Shown here: in pieces, positions 25,966 to 33,707 of the stretch
Numbering within the stretch: the stretch's first letter is position 1
How the letters are laid out: every line of letters starts with the position of its first letter
DNA from: Actinotalea ferrariae
GTDB taxonomy: Bacteria > Actinomycetota > Actinomycetes > Actinomycetales > Cellulomonadaceae
Length of the DNA stretch: 63,867 bases
Direction of reading: 5' to 3'
NCBI RefSeq assembly: GCF_019733465.1
Contig: NZ_JACVQL010000019.1
Span: forward strand, 1-63,867
Made by a program: the position numbers and the translations under genes
The notes under the pieces: generated by a model
What the model was told of the DNA's origin: nothing
The model's database searches: none
Seen by the model: only the letters and a program-made list of their open reading frames with translations

Positions 25966-26667
25966 TCAGGCGCCTGCGCCGACGGGCTCGGCGGCGACGC
26001 GCGGCACCTGGGCGAACGGGGAGAGCGCGAACCAGCGGGGGAGGGCGCGGCGGGCGTCCTGCGGGCCGTCGAGCGCGACCCCGCCCGAGCGCATGGCCTC
26101 GCCCCACGCCAGGTCGCCGCGCCAGACCAGGACGAGGGCGCGCAGCTCCGCCGTGACGGTGACCGTGACGTCGAAGCCGGGGTCGACGTCGCACACGTCC
26201 GCGGTGGGCGGCGTGATGACGACCCACCAGTCGCGCTCCCGGCCGTGCAGGGCGGGGAACGTGAAGCGGACGACCGTCCGGCCGGCCGGGACGTTCGCCG
26301 CCTCGACGCGGCGGTGGAGGTCCCACATGAGAAGCCGCGGGTCGAGGTCGGCGTCGGCCAGCTCGGGGATCCAGCGGGTGCCCCATGCGCCCAGCGCCTC
26401 GACGACCGGGCGCAGCTCCTCGCCGGCGGCGGTCAACCGGTAGCGGATCTCGCCGGCGTCCGCGGTGCGCAGCACGACCCCACCGGCGACGAGGCGGTGC
26501 AGCCGCTTCGAGAGCAGGGTGGGCGACATCCGCGGGAGGCCCCGGCGGAGGTCGTTGAAGTGCTCGCTGCCCGCCATGAGCTCGCGGAGGACCAGGATCG
26601 TCCACCGCTCGTCGAGCAGCTCCATGGTCTTCGCGACCGGGCAGAACTGGTGGTACGGCGACCCCAT
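25966..26667 (-). CDS. HxlR-family transcription regulator with extra C-terminal domain
   Basis: A 233-residue regulator. The N-terminal 100 residues are an HxlR winged helix: CPVAKTMELLDERWTILVLREL, FNDLRRGLPRMSPTLLSKRLHRL and EIRYRLTAAGEEL. Typical HxlR proteins end near residue 110-120; this one carries a further domain of about 110 residues (TVTVTAELRALVLVWRGDLAWG) resembling an SCP2-like fold, which might bind a hydrophobic effector. The ATG at 26667 is used; an overlapping in-frame GTG is one codon upstream. Divergent from a methyltransferase gene across two matching palindromes. Confidence 0.87.
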   Translation of the reverse strand: MGSPYHQFCPVAKTMELLDERWTILVLRELMAGSEHFNDLRRGLPRMSPTLLSKRLHRLVAGGVVLRTADAGEIRYRLTAAGEELRPVVEALGAWGTRWIPELADADLDPRLLMWDLHRRVEAANVPAGRTVVRFTFPALHGRERDWWVVITPPTADVCDVDPGFDVTVTVTAELRALVLVWRGDLAWGEAMRSGGVALDGPQDARRALPRWFALSPFAQVPRVAAEPVGAGA

Positions 26668-26717
26668 CACCGCAGGCTAGCCCTCGCCCGTGCCGCCGGT
26701 AAGACCGGGTGCGGGCG

Positions 26718-26754
26718 GTACAGATCGTGTACCGCCGGGGTACAGATCGTGTAC
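26718..26754. promoter_or_regulatory. Two identical palindromic operators GTACA-N5-TGTAC
   Basis: The 15-bp sequence GTACAGATCGTGTAC occurs twice (26718-26732 and 26740-26754), start to start 22 bp, close to two helical turns. Each copy is an inverted repeat GTACA/TGTAC around GATCG. They lie in the gap between the HxlR gene and the methyltransferase gene. GTAC-type palindromes are known targets of HxlR-family regulators (for example QorR and YodB-like sites), so these are very likely the binding sites of the adjacent HxlR protein. Confidence 0.8.
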
Positions 26755-26832
26755 TCGTCGCGCGACCGCGTGGTTCCTACGTTCGGCGGTGGTGGGAGAA
26801 CCTCCACCGCGCCCCCGACGAAGGATCAGACC

Positions 26833-27714
26833 ATGACTGCACAGACGCAGGCCGAGCCGACGCCGGAGGCCCCGGCCCCGGCGAGCCGGCCCTCCGCTGC
26901 CGACCAGGACAGGGCCCTCAAGGCCAGGCACCGCACCATGTGGGCGCTGGGCGACTACCCGTCCGTCGCGACGGAGCTCATCCCGGAGCTCGGGCACGTG
27001 CTCGTGCGGGCGGCGGCGATCGGGCCCGGTGACCGCGTGCTCGACGTGGCCGCCGGCTCGGGCAACGCGGCGATCCCGGCGGCGCTCGCCGGCGCCCAGG
27101 TCGTCGCGTCCGACCTCACGCCCGAGCTGCTGGACGTGGGCCGAGCGGCCGCCGCTCGCAGCGGCGTGGAGCTCGAGTGGCGCGAGGCGGACGCCGAGGC
27201 GCTGCCCTTCGAGGACGGCACCTTCGACGCCGTCGTCTCGTGCGTCGGGGCGATGTTCGCGCCGCACCACCAGCGCACCGCGGACGAGATGATCCGTGTG
27301 CTGCGGCCGGGCGGCACCCTCGCGCTGATCGCCTGGACGCCGAGCGGGTTCCTCGGGCAGATGTTCGCCACGATGAAGGCGTTCGTGCCGCCGCCGCCCG
27401 CGGGTGTGCAGCCGCCCCCGCTGTGGGGCGACGAGGACCACGTGCGGTCGCTGCTCGGCGACCGGGTCACGGACCTGCGGGCGGTGCGGCGCGAGCTCGT
27501 CGTCGACCGCTTCGACCGTCCGGAGGACCTCCGCGACTACTTCAAGGCGCGGTACGGCCCGACGATCGCCGCCTACCGCGGCCTCGCCGACGACGCCGCG
27601 CGGACGGCCGAGCTCGACCGCGAGCTCGCCGACCTCGTCCGCCGCTTCGACCGCGGCAGCGGGAGCACGGTCACGGACTGGGAGTACCTCCTCGTGACCG
27701 CTCGCCGCAGCTGA
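26833..27714 (+). CDS. Class I SAM-dependent methyltransferase
   Basis: A 293-residue methyltransferase (ubiE/Coq5-like core): DRVLDVAAGSGNAAIPAAL (motif I), VVASDLTPELLDVGR, ADAEALPFEDGTFDAVVSC and MIRVLRPGGTLALIAW. The first 30 residues are Pro/Ala-rich. The C-terminal region is helical and may form the substrate lid. The substrate is not known. The gene sits downstream of the two GTACA-N5-TGTAC operators, so the divergent HxlR regulator probably controls it. Confidence 0.87.
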   Translation: MTAQTQAEPTPEAPAPASRPSAADQDRALKARHRTMWALGDYPSVATELIPELGHVLVRAAAIGPGDRVLDVAAGSGNAAIPAALAGAQVVASDLTPELLDVGRAAAARSGVELEWREADAEALPFEDGTFDAVVSCVGAMFAPHHQRTADEMIRVLRPGGTLALIAWTPSGFLGQMFATMKAFVPPPPAGVQPPPLWGDEDHVRSLLGDRVTDLRAVRRELVVDRFDRPEDLRDYFKARYGPTIAAYRGLADDAARTAELDRELADLVRRFDRGSGSTVTDWEYLLVTARRS

Positions 27715-27724
27715 GGGCGCCGGC

Positions 27725-28186
27725 TCAGAGGGACCCGTCGGCCGTGCCCTCGACGGCCGCGACGATCTGCTTGGCGGCGCCCTTCTTCACGCCGACGTTG
27801 AGCCGGACGAGGGACTGCCCGTCGCTCGGGTCGGCCAGCGTGATCTCGTTGAGCAGGAGCGACTTCAGCCGGACCTGGAGCGCGGCCCGCGGCGCCATGA
27901 AGATGGTGCGTCCGATCCCGGCGCCCATCGCGGTGCGCTCGACGAGCATCACGCGCTCGGTCGTGCCGACGAACCATGCAGCGGGCGGGACCACGGTCAC
28001 GAGCAGACCCACGGTCCCGCCTGTCGCGGCGAGCGTCGCCATCGAGGCTGCGGCGCCTGCCAGGGTCTTCTTCGCGAAGTCGCGCTTCGCGCCGCCCTTC
28101 ACCTGCACGGTGGTGAGGGCCACGACGCGCTCGCCGTCGGCGAGCAGGGGCGCGACGTGGTCGAGCAGGTCGGACTTCGCGGACAT
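27725..28186 (-). CDS. Hypothetical protein with hydrophobic segment
   Basis: A 153-residue protein I do not recognise. Residues 40-70 are a hydrophobic, Ala/Gly/Val-rich stretch (GTVGLLVTVVPPAAWFVG) that may be a membrane hairpin. The rest, with TTERVMLVERTA and RLKSLLLNEITLADPSDGQ, resembles a PH-like or GRAM-like strand pattern seen in small membrane-associated proteins, but the match is weak. Convergent with the methyltransferase gene. Confidence 0.6.
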   Translation of the reverse strand: MSAKSDLLDHVAPLLADGERVVALTTVQVKGGAKRDFAKKTLAGAAASMATLAATGGTVGLLVTVVPPAAWFVGTTERVMLVERTAMGAGIGRTIFMAPRAALQVRLKSLLLNEITLADPSDGQSLVRLNVGVKKGAAKQIVAAVEGTADGSL

Positions 28187-28250
28187 CGGGTCTCCCGGGC
28201 GGCTGGCTGGTCGTCGGGGGGAGCGTAGTGGCCGACGGTCCTCCGTCCGG

Positions 28251-29363
28251 TCAGCCGCGCGGCTTGAGGCGGTGCTGGGGGATCGGGGGTGCGGGCAGCG
28301 GCGGGTGCGGGTGACCGGCGACCGTGCCGAACCGGCCGGTCGGCGCGCCGGACGACGGTGACGGCACCGCGCCCGCAGGGATGCCCTGGGGTGCCGCGAG
28401 GTCCGCGCCGCGGGTGTCCCCGGCGAGGGGGTCGCCGTCGGCCCGGATCGCCGTCTCGTCGGCGCCGATCTCCGTCTGCCACTGCGTGCGCGCGGCGACG
28501 ACCTCGTCGTGGTCGCGCCCGATGAAGTTCCACCACATGACGATGCGCTCGTCGAGGGGCAGGCCACCGATGAGCACGACGCGGGCGTCGGCGCCCACGG
28601 CGCGCAGCGTCAGCCTGCCCGCGCCCGGCGGGAGGTAGGCGAGGTGGTCCCTGCCCACTGCCGTGGCCGCCCCGCCCTCGTCCCGGGCGGGCGTGCCGCT
28701 CACCTCGACCGTCCCCGTGTCGACGAGGACCCCGTGCTCGAACGACGGGTCGACGTCGAACGTGTGGCTGTACCCGCCGCCGAGCACCACCTCCGCGCCG
28801 ACGAGCGGCGAGAAGGTCGGCACCGGCGACGTCGAACCTGCGAGCGTGCCGAGGAACACGCGCACGACGCCGTCCTCGAGGGGCACGGCCGGCGGTACGT
28901 GGTGGTCGAACCGCGGCGCCGTGTCGCGGTGCCGCTCCGGGAGCACGGTCCACAGCTGGACCCCGTGCAGCACCCGGGTCGCGTCGGTCGAGTCCTCCGA
29001 GTGGCTGATGCCGTGCCCGGCGGTCATGAGGTTGAGCTCGCCCGGTCGCACGAACGCGTGCGTCCCGAGGCTGTCGCGGTGCTCGACCTCGCCCGAGAAC
29101 AACCAGCTCACCGTCTGCAGCCCGGTGTGCGGGTGCGGCGGGACGCGCATCCCGCCGGTGACCGCGACGTCGTCGGGCCCGTAGTGGTCGAGGAAGCACC
29201 ACGCGCCGATGAAGGACCGGGCGCGCTGGGGGAGCGTGCGGCGCACGGTCATCGCCCGGATGCCGCCGAGCGGCACGTCACGAGGCTCGAGCACCGAGAC
29301 GTCGTCGCCGCAGCCCACCGGTACGCCGTCGTGCTCCACGGCGACCGCTTCGAGGTTCGTCAT
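28251..29363 (-). CDS. Pirin family protein
   Basis: A 370-residue bicupin. The N-terminal pirin domain has GAWCFLDHYGPDD, VPPHPHTGLQTVSWLFSGE, HRDSLG and GELNLMTAGHGISHSED, with the metal-binding His and Glu residues conserved; a C-terminal pirin_C domain follows (about residues 190-290). Some bacterial pirins have quercetinase activity and others bind metabolic enzymes; the role here is unknown. The last 70 residues are Pro/Gly-rich and outside the fold. GGAGG precedes the ATG at 29363. Confidence 0.9.
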   Translation of the reverse strand: MTNLEAVAVEHDGVPVGCGDDVSVLEPRDVPLGGIRAMTVRRTLPQRARSFIGAWCFLDHYGPDDVAVTGGMRVPPHPHTGLQTVSWLFSGEVEHRDSLGTHAFVRPGELNLMTAGHGISHSEDSTDATRVLHGVQLWTVLPERHRDTAPRFDHHVPPAVPLEDGVVRVFLGTLAGSTSPVPTFSPLVGAEVVLGGGYSHTFDVDPSFEHGVLVDTGTVEVSGTPARDEGGAATAVGRDHLAYLPPGAGRLTLRAVGADARVVLIGGLPLDERIVMWWNFIGRDHDEVVAARTQWQTEIGADETAIRADGDPLAGDTRGADLAAPQGIPAGAVPSPSSGAPTGRFGTVAGHPHPPLPAPPIPQHRLKPRG

Positions 29364-29483
29364 CACGTCCTCCAGGGCCGGCGCCGGCGTGCGCACGGCG
29401 ACCTCCGCGGCCGTCGCGGCCGCCACGTCGAGGCTAGCCCCGGACGTGGACGGGTGGCGACGGACCGCTGCGCGCCGCGGTCG

Positions 29484-29906
29484 TCAGGCGGTCACGCCCG
29501 CGAGGTCGTCGGGCGTGACGGGCACGAGCGTGTCGTCGGTCGCCAGGTGCACGGGCTCGAACGCGACGTGGGCGCGCTCCGCGGCCGCGCGCAGGCCTGC
29601 GGCCCAGGTGCGGTCGCGACCGGTCACGCCGCCACGTCCCGGCCGCGCGAGGAGGATCGCCGCCGAGGCACCGGGGTGCTCGGCCGCGATGCCGTCGAGC
29701 ATGGCCGCGAAGCCGTCCAGGTCCTCCACCTGGGGCGTGCGGGGCAGGTCGGTGATCTCGATCAGCACGCCGGACGGCTCGCCGTCGCGGATGAACGTGA
29801 TCCAGAGGGCCGGGCGTGAGAAGCCGAGCGGCTCCATGGCCGTGCGCCAGAACAGCTCGAGGTCGGCCTGCGAGCGGACGGTGGTGGGCAGCGAGGGTGT
29901 CGTCAT
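29484..29906 (-). CDS. Hypothetical protein
   Basis: A 140-residue soluble protein with alternating strands and helices: ADLELFWRTAMEPLGFSRPALWITFI, GVLIEITDLPRTP, AAILLARPGRGGVTGRDRTWAAGLR and VHLATDDTLVPVTPDDL. The pattern resembles a small alpha/beta domain with a conserved RPGRGG loop. I recognise related hypothetical proteins in actinobacteria only by general appearance and give no function. Confidence 0.65.
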   Translation of the reverse strand: MTTPSLPTTVRSQADLELFWRTAMEPLGFSRPALWITFIRDGEPSGVLIEITDLPRTPQVEDLDGFAAMLDGIAAEHPGASAAILLARPGRGGVTGRDRTWAAGLRAAAERAHVAFEPVHLATDDTLVPVTPDDLAGVTA

Positions 29907-29967
29907 GCGCCGAGCCTCGCGGCCGCCGACGCCGCGCGGCCGCTGTCCACAGGACGCGCCCGCGGCG

Positions 29968-30288
29968 TCAGTCCCCGAGACCCAGCGACCGGGCGATCCC
30001 GACCCGGGCGCCGCGGACCTCCTCGTTGTTGGCGCCCTTCATCGAGGAGTGCGAGACGCCCTTGAGCGAGCGGTGGTACTGGTCCGAGCCACGGACGTCG
30101 TGCATCGTCGCCCTCGTCTCGGACTCGTGCTTGTGGCGCTTGTCGGTGTTCCGGTACCTGACGAACATCGCCCCGTAGAAGATCGGCCCGGCGAGGAGCA
30201 GGAACCAGGCCCAGCCGGTCGCGTCGCCGTCCGACGAGCCGGACGCGAGCACCTGGTACCCCGACGCCATCCACGCGCTGAGGACCAT
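29968..30288 (-). CDS. Small single-span membrane protein (YdjH-position)
   Basis: A 106-residue protein with one membrane span (WAWFLLLAGPIFYGAMFV) followed by a basic, His-rich cytoplasmic region (YRNTDKRHKHESETRATMHDV) and a mostly polar tail. It starts 1 bp after the stop of the zinc-ribbon gene, so it belongs to the same operon as the SPFH protein. Size and place fit the third member (YdjH-like) of a YdjGHI-type module, though sequence alone does not prove homology. A GTG three codons upstream overlaps the preceding stop and is an alternative start. Confidence 0.7.
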   Translation of the reverse strand: MVLSAWMASGYQVLASGSSDGDATGWAWFLLLAGPIFYGAMFVRYRNTDKRHKHESETRATMHDVRGSDQYHRSLKGVSHSSMKGANNEEVRGARVGIARSLGLGD

Positions 30289-30289
30289 C

Positions 30290-31537
30290 TCACCCACCCA
30301 CCAGCATGACGATCGCGAACAGGACCGTGCCGACCACCTGCACGCCCGCGGACACCAGCAGGAGCCTGGGCTGGTTCACGGGGACGCTGCCCATGGTCTC
30401 GCCCGTCCGGGCGTTGACGGCGACGTAGTGGAGGAACGAGCGGTCGCCGGACTTCTTCTGCTGGTAGCTGTACAGCCAGACGGGCAGGTACGCGGACACC
30501 CAGCGCTGCCCCTTGACCTGCACGTGCTCCTGGTCCCAGCGCACGCCCCGGTCGTAGAACTCGAGCGTCTCGTTGGCCTTGTGCCGCGCGACGTCCTCCG
30601 CCTGCACGGTCGCGATCGGCGTCAGGTCGCCGATGTTGCTGTCACGACGCTCGGACGCGAAGCCCGCGAGGTAGTTGGAGTCGTAGCGGACCGCGTTCTC
30701 GACGTCGAACGGCAGGACCGAGTTGATGATGTTGTTGGAGTTGCGCGACGTGCTCTGGTCGAGCCGCTCGCGAGAGGACTCCACCGTGAGGTCGTCGATG
30801 TGGATGTCGAACTCGCGCGCGACGTCGTAGACGTCCGCGTCGTAGACCCGGCGTCGGCTGTCGCCGCTCTTCACCGTGTAGGACCGCGTCTCGTGCTCGC
30901 CCTGCCCGACGAGCACGGCGTGCGCGTTGACGTCCACCACCATGTACGGCAGGTACACGCCCATGACGTTCTCGGGGTTGAACTCCTGCTTGAACCGGGG
31001 GTGGGCGAAGAAGGTCCGCTTCTTCACGAACTCGGCGATGCGCGTGACGGCGTCCTGCTTGGTCAGCCGGAACGGCAGGACCATGTCGGGGACGGCGCCG
31101 TTCGGGATCTGCTGGTTCATCGACAGCGTGTTGCGGCACCAGTGGCAGCGGGCCTGGGTGCTCTCGTTGGTGTCGACCACCACCTCGGCGCCGCACGCCG
31201 TGCACTTGAACGTCAGCACCTCCGCCGTCGACGGGATGATGTCCGCCGAACCGGACCCGATGACGACCCCGGTGAGGTCCCCGATCGCGCTGTCCAGGCC
31301 GAAGGTCTGCATCGCGCCGGCGCTCTGCCACTCGAAGCGGCAGTAGGCGCAGCGCAGCATGCCCGTCGCGACGTTGAGCGAGATCTCCGTCGCGCCGCAG
31401 CGGACGCACTTGGTCAGCCCGTCCTTGGCGCCCTCGTCCGTCCGGACGACCTGTGGTCCGGGCGGCGGCGGAGGGGGTGGCGGTGGAGGGGGCGGCGGCG
31501 GCGGCGGGGCCGCGCCGATCGGGTCCTGGCGGTCCAT
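30290..31537 (-). CDS. TFIIB-type zinc-ribbon membrane protein (YdjG-like) with poly-Pro N-terminus
   Basis: A 415-residue protein. Residues 11-26 are a run of 16 prolines. Two zinc ribbons follow: C44/C47 with C63/C66, and C112/C115 with C131/C134. Then comes a long soluble domain (about residues 145-380, with FAHPRFKQEFNPENVMGVYLP) and one C-terminal membrane span (LLLVSAGVQVVGTVLFAIVM). This layout matches the Bacillus YdjG family, which works with an SPFH protein at the membrane. It lies 8 bp downstream of the SPFH gene. Confidence 0.82.
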   Translation of the reverse strand: MDRQDPIGAAPPPPPPPPPPPPPPPPGPQVVRTDEGAKDGLTKCVRCGATEISLNVATGMLRCAYCRFEWQSAGAMQTFGLDSAIGDLTGVVIGSGSADIIPSTAEVLTFKCTACGAEVVVDTNESTQARCHWCRNTLSMNQQIPNGAVPDMVLPFRLTKQDAVTRIAEFVKKRTFFAHPRFKQEFNPENVMGVYLPYMVVDVNAHAVLVGQGEHETRSYTVKSGDSRRRVYDADVYDVAREFDIHIDDLTVESSRERLDQSTSRNSNNIINSVLPFDVENAVRYDSNYLAGFASERRDSNIGDLTPIATVQAEDVARHKANETLEFYDRGVRWDQEHVQVKGQRWVSAYLPVWLYSYQQKKSGDRSFLHYVAVNARTGETMGSVPVNQPRLLLVSAGVQVVGTVLFAIVMLVGG

Positions 31538-31545
31538 GGTCGAGG

Positions 31546-32754
31546 TCAGAGGCCGAGGACCTTGGCCTTGGCGGCCTCGTAGTCGGCGTCGGTGATCAGG
31601 CCCTGGTCGAGCATCGCCTTGAGCTGGGTGAGCTTCGCGACGGGGTCCTCCGGCGCCGGGGCCGCGGGCGGCGGCGGGGGCGGCGGCGTGGCCGCCTGCT
31701 GCTGGTGGGCGGGCGGGACGTTCGGCTGCTGGAACGCCCCGGCCGCGCCGGCCGCGGCGTTGACGCCCATGCCGAGGACGGCCATCCCGGCGCCGCCGCC
31801 GCCCGACTCGCCCGCCGCCTGGAAGCCCCGCGCCGCGGCCTGCTGCATGAACGAGTTGCCGCGTGCACCGCCCAGCGCATCGGCCTTCTTGACGTCACTG
31901 AGGAGCGCGCGCGTGTCCTCGTCGTACTCGATCGACTGGATCGCGACCTTGACGATCGTGATGCCGCGCGCGGTCGTCCACTGGTAGCCCTCTTCGACGG
32001 CGTACGTGAGCGACTGTGCGAACCCGACGGCGTCGCCCTGGATGCGGGCGATCCGGTTCCCCTTGGCGGGGTCGTTCGTGTAGTTCGAGAACGCCGCGGC
32101 GAGCGACCCGACGACCTCGTTGAACAGCTGGCTCGCGGCGTCGTTGTCGAGGTCCGTGAAGTCGAACACCCGCGCGCCCGCGGTCAGGTACGTCAGCGGG
32201 ACGAACTGCTTGACGAGGAGGATCGGGTCGACGATGCGCAGCGAGTACGAGCCCCGGGTGATGGCGCCCACCTGGGCACCCAGGTAGGCGTCGTCCCAGT
32301 AGATCTCCGACTGCGTGCCGAACCGGTTGTTCGGGATCTCCTTGAGGTTCACGTAGAACGCGAGCTGCTGGGTGCCGGGACGGCCGCCGAACTTGAACCG
32401 CTCCCAGGACATCGTGACCGTCGAGCTCAGCAGGTCGTTGCCCGCGAAGACCGACTGCGAGTTCGGGTCGTCGGAGGTGAAGACGAAGCCGCCCGGCTCG
32501 GCGACGAGGCCCGTGAGCTGGCCGTCCTGGAAGGTGAGGAGCCCGAAGCCCTCGGGCACGAGGATCCGGCTGCCGTTGGTGATGATGTTCTCGGAGCCCC
32601 GCGTGTTCGAGCCGCGGCCGGCGTTCTGGCCCTGGGGCACCGCGGGGAAGAGCGCGGCCGTGGGCGGCAGGTTCGCCGGGGGAGCCAGGAAGTCCTTCCA
32701 CTGGTCCGCGAGCATGCCGCCGATCGCGCCGGAGAAGGCCTTGATGAATCCCAT
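31546..32754 (-). CDS. SPFH-domain protein with C-terminal SHOCT motif (YdjI-like)
   Basis: A 402-residue protein of the SPFH 'virion core protein'/YdjI group. The N-terminal helix-rich start (MGFIKAFSGAIGGMLADQW) is followed by an SPFH domain (about residues 60-300: RILVPEGFGLLTFQDGQL, GAITRGSYSLRIVDP, ITIVKVAIQSIEYDEDTR), a Gly/Ala/Gln/Pro-rich linker with seven consecutive prolines, and a C-terminal SHOCT motif (LTQLKAMLDQGLITDADYEA). SPFH proteins assemble at membranes and scaffold stress responses. GGAGG precedes the ATG. First gene of a three-gene operon. Confidence 0.86.
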   Translation of the reverse strand: MGFIKAFSGAIGGMLADQWKDFLAPPANLPPTAALFPAVPQGQNAGRGSNTRGSENIITNGSRILVPEGFGLLTFQDGQLTGLVAEPGGFVFTSDDPNSQSVFAGNDLLSSTVTMSWERFKFGGRPGTQQLAFYVNLKEIPNNRFGTQSEIYWDDAYLGAQVGAITRGSYSLRIVDPILLVKQFVPLTYLTAGARVFDFTDLDNDAASQLFNEVVGSLAAAFSNYTNDPAKGNRIARIQGDAVGFAQSLTYAVEEGYQWTTARGITIVKVAIQSIEYDEDTRALLSDVKKADALGGARGNSFMQQAAARGFQAAGESGGGGAGMAVLGMGVNAAAGAAGAFQQPNVPPAHQQQAATPPPPPPPAAPAPEDPVAKLTQLKAMLDQGLITDADYEAAKAKVLGL

Positions 32755-33012
32755 CGAAATCCTCCAACTGTGACGAGCCGTCCGGCCGTGCGCCGCGGCG
32801 TCGAGCGCCGCGTCGTCGAACAGCCCTGTACCGAGCCGCGGCCCCGCACCTGCCCCGGGGGAGGGTCGGGCCGACGTCCGTGGCACTCTATCGGCAGGGG
32901 AGGCCGCCGCCGGGGGACCTCGCGCGCGGCTCACCCGACCGGCGGACGCCGCCGTCCGGGACGGACGTCGCACCGAGGTCCGTGCGGGCGGGACCGCACC
33001 GAGGAGGTCGTC

Positions 33013-33693
33013 GTGGCCACGTTCGTCCTGATCCACGGGGGTGGCGACGTCGGCTGGTCCTGGCACCTGGTCGAGGCCGAGCTGCGGGCGCGCGGGCACG
33101 ACGTCGTCGCCCCGGACCTGCCGTGCGAGGACGAGACGAAGGGCCTCGCGGAGACGGCGGACACGGTCGTCGAGGCGATCGGCGACCGCCGTGACGTCGT
33201 CGTCGTCGGCCACTCCTTCGGCGGGTTCACGGCCTCGCTGGTCGCCGACCGGCTGCCGGTCCGTGCGCTGGTCTACCTCGCCGGGATGGTCCCCGCACCG
33301 GGCGAGCCGCCCGCCGACTGGTGGGACGCCACGGGCTACGGGGAGGCCGTCGCGGCCCGGGCGGCGGAGGACGGCGGCCTCACCGGCAACGACGACCCGT
33401 TCGTCGCCTACTACAACGGCGTCCCGAGGCCGCTCGCCGAGGAGGCGATGAGCCGCGCGCGCGGCCAGTCGAGCGCGTCGTACGACCACCCGTGGCCGCT
33501 CGATCACCAGCCCGACGTGCCGACCAGGGTCGTCCTGTGCAGCGACGACCACTTCTTCCCGCCCGACCTGCAGCGCCGGGTCGCGGCCGAGCGCCTCGGC
33601 GTGGTCGCCGACGAGATCCCCGGTTGCCACTGCGTCGCCCTCAGCCACCCGACGGAGGTCGCGGAGCAGCTCGAGCGCTACCTCGCCGGCTGA
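33013..33693 (+). CDS. Alpha/beta hydrolase
   Basis: A 226-residue alpha/beta hydrolase. LIHGGGDVGWSWHLVEAEL (oxyanion region), VVVGHSFGGFTASLVAD (nucleophile Ser in GHSFGG), SDDHFFPPD (acid) and GCHCVALSHPTEVAEQL (catalytic His region). The short form resembles salicylate/methyl ester esterases (MES-like, AB hydrolase_6). GAGGAG lies 9 bp before the GTG start. The 258-bp gap upstream shows no gene I can support. Confidence 0.86.
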   Translation: MATFVLIHGGGDVGWSWHLVEAELRARGHDVVAPDLPCEDETKGLAETADTVVEAIGDRRDVVVVGHSFGGFTASLVADRLPVRALVYLAGMVPAPGEPPADWWDATGYGEAVAARAAEDGGLTGNDDPFVAYYNGVPRPLAEEAMSRARGQSSASYDHPWPLDHQPDVPTRVVLCSDDHFFPPDLQRRVAAERLGVVADEIPGCHCVALSHPTEVAEQLERYLAG

Positions 33694-33707
33694 CGCGCGG
33701 ACGCACG

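Noticed and set aside
32755-33012. Possible small gene in the 258-bp gap before the alpha/beta hydrolase
   Set aside because: Open frames there are short or shadow-like, without a ribosome binding site or recognisable sequence.
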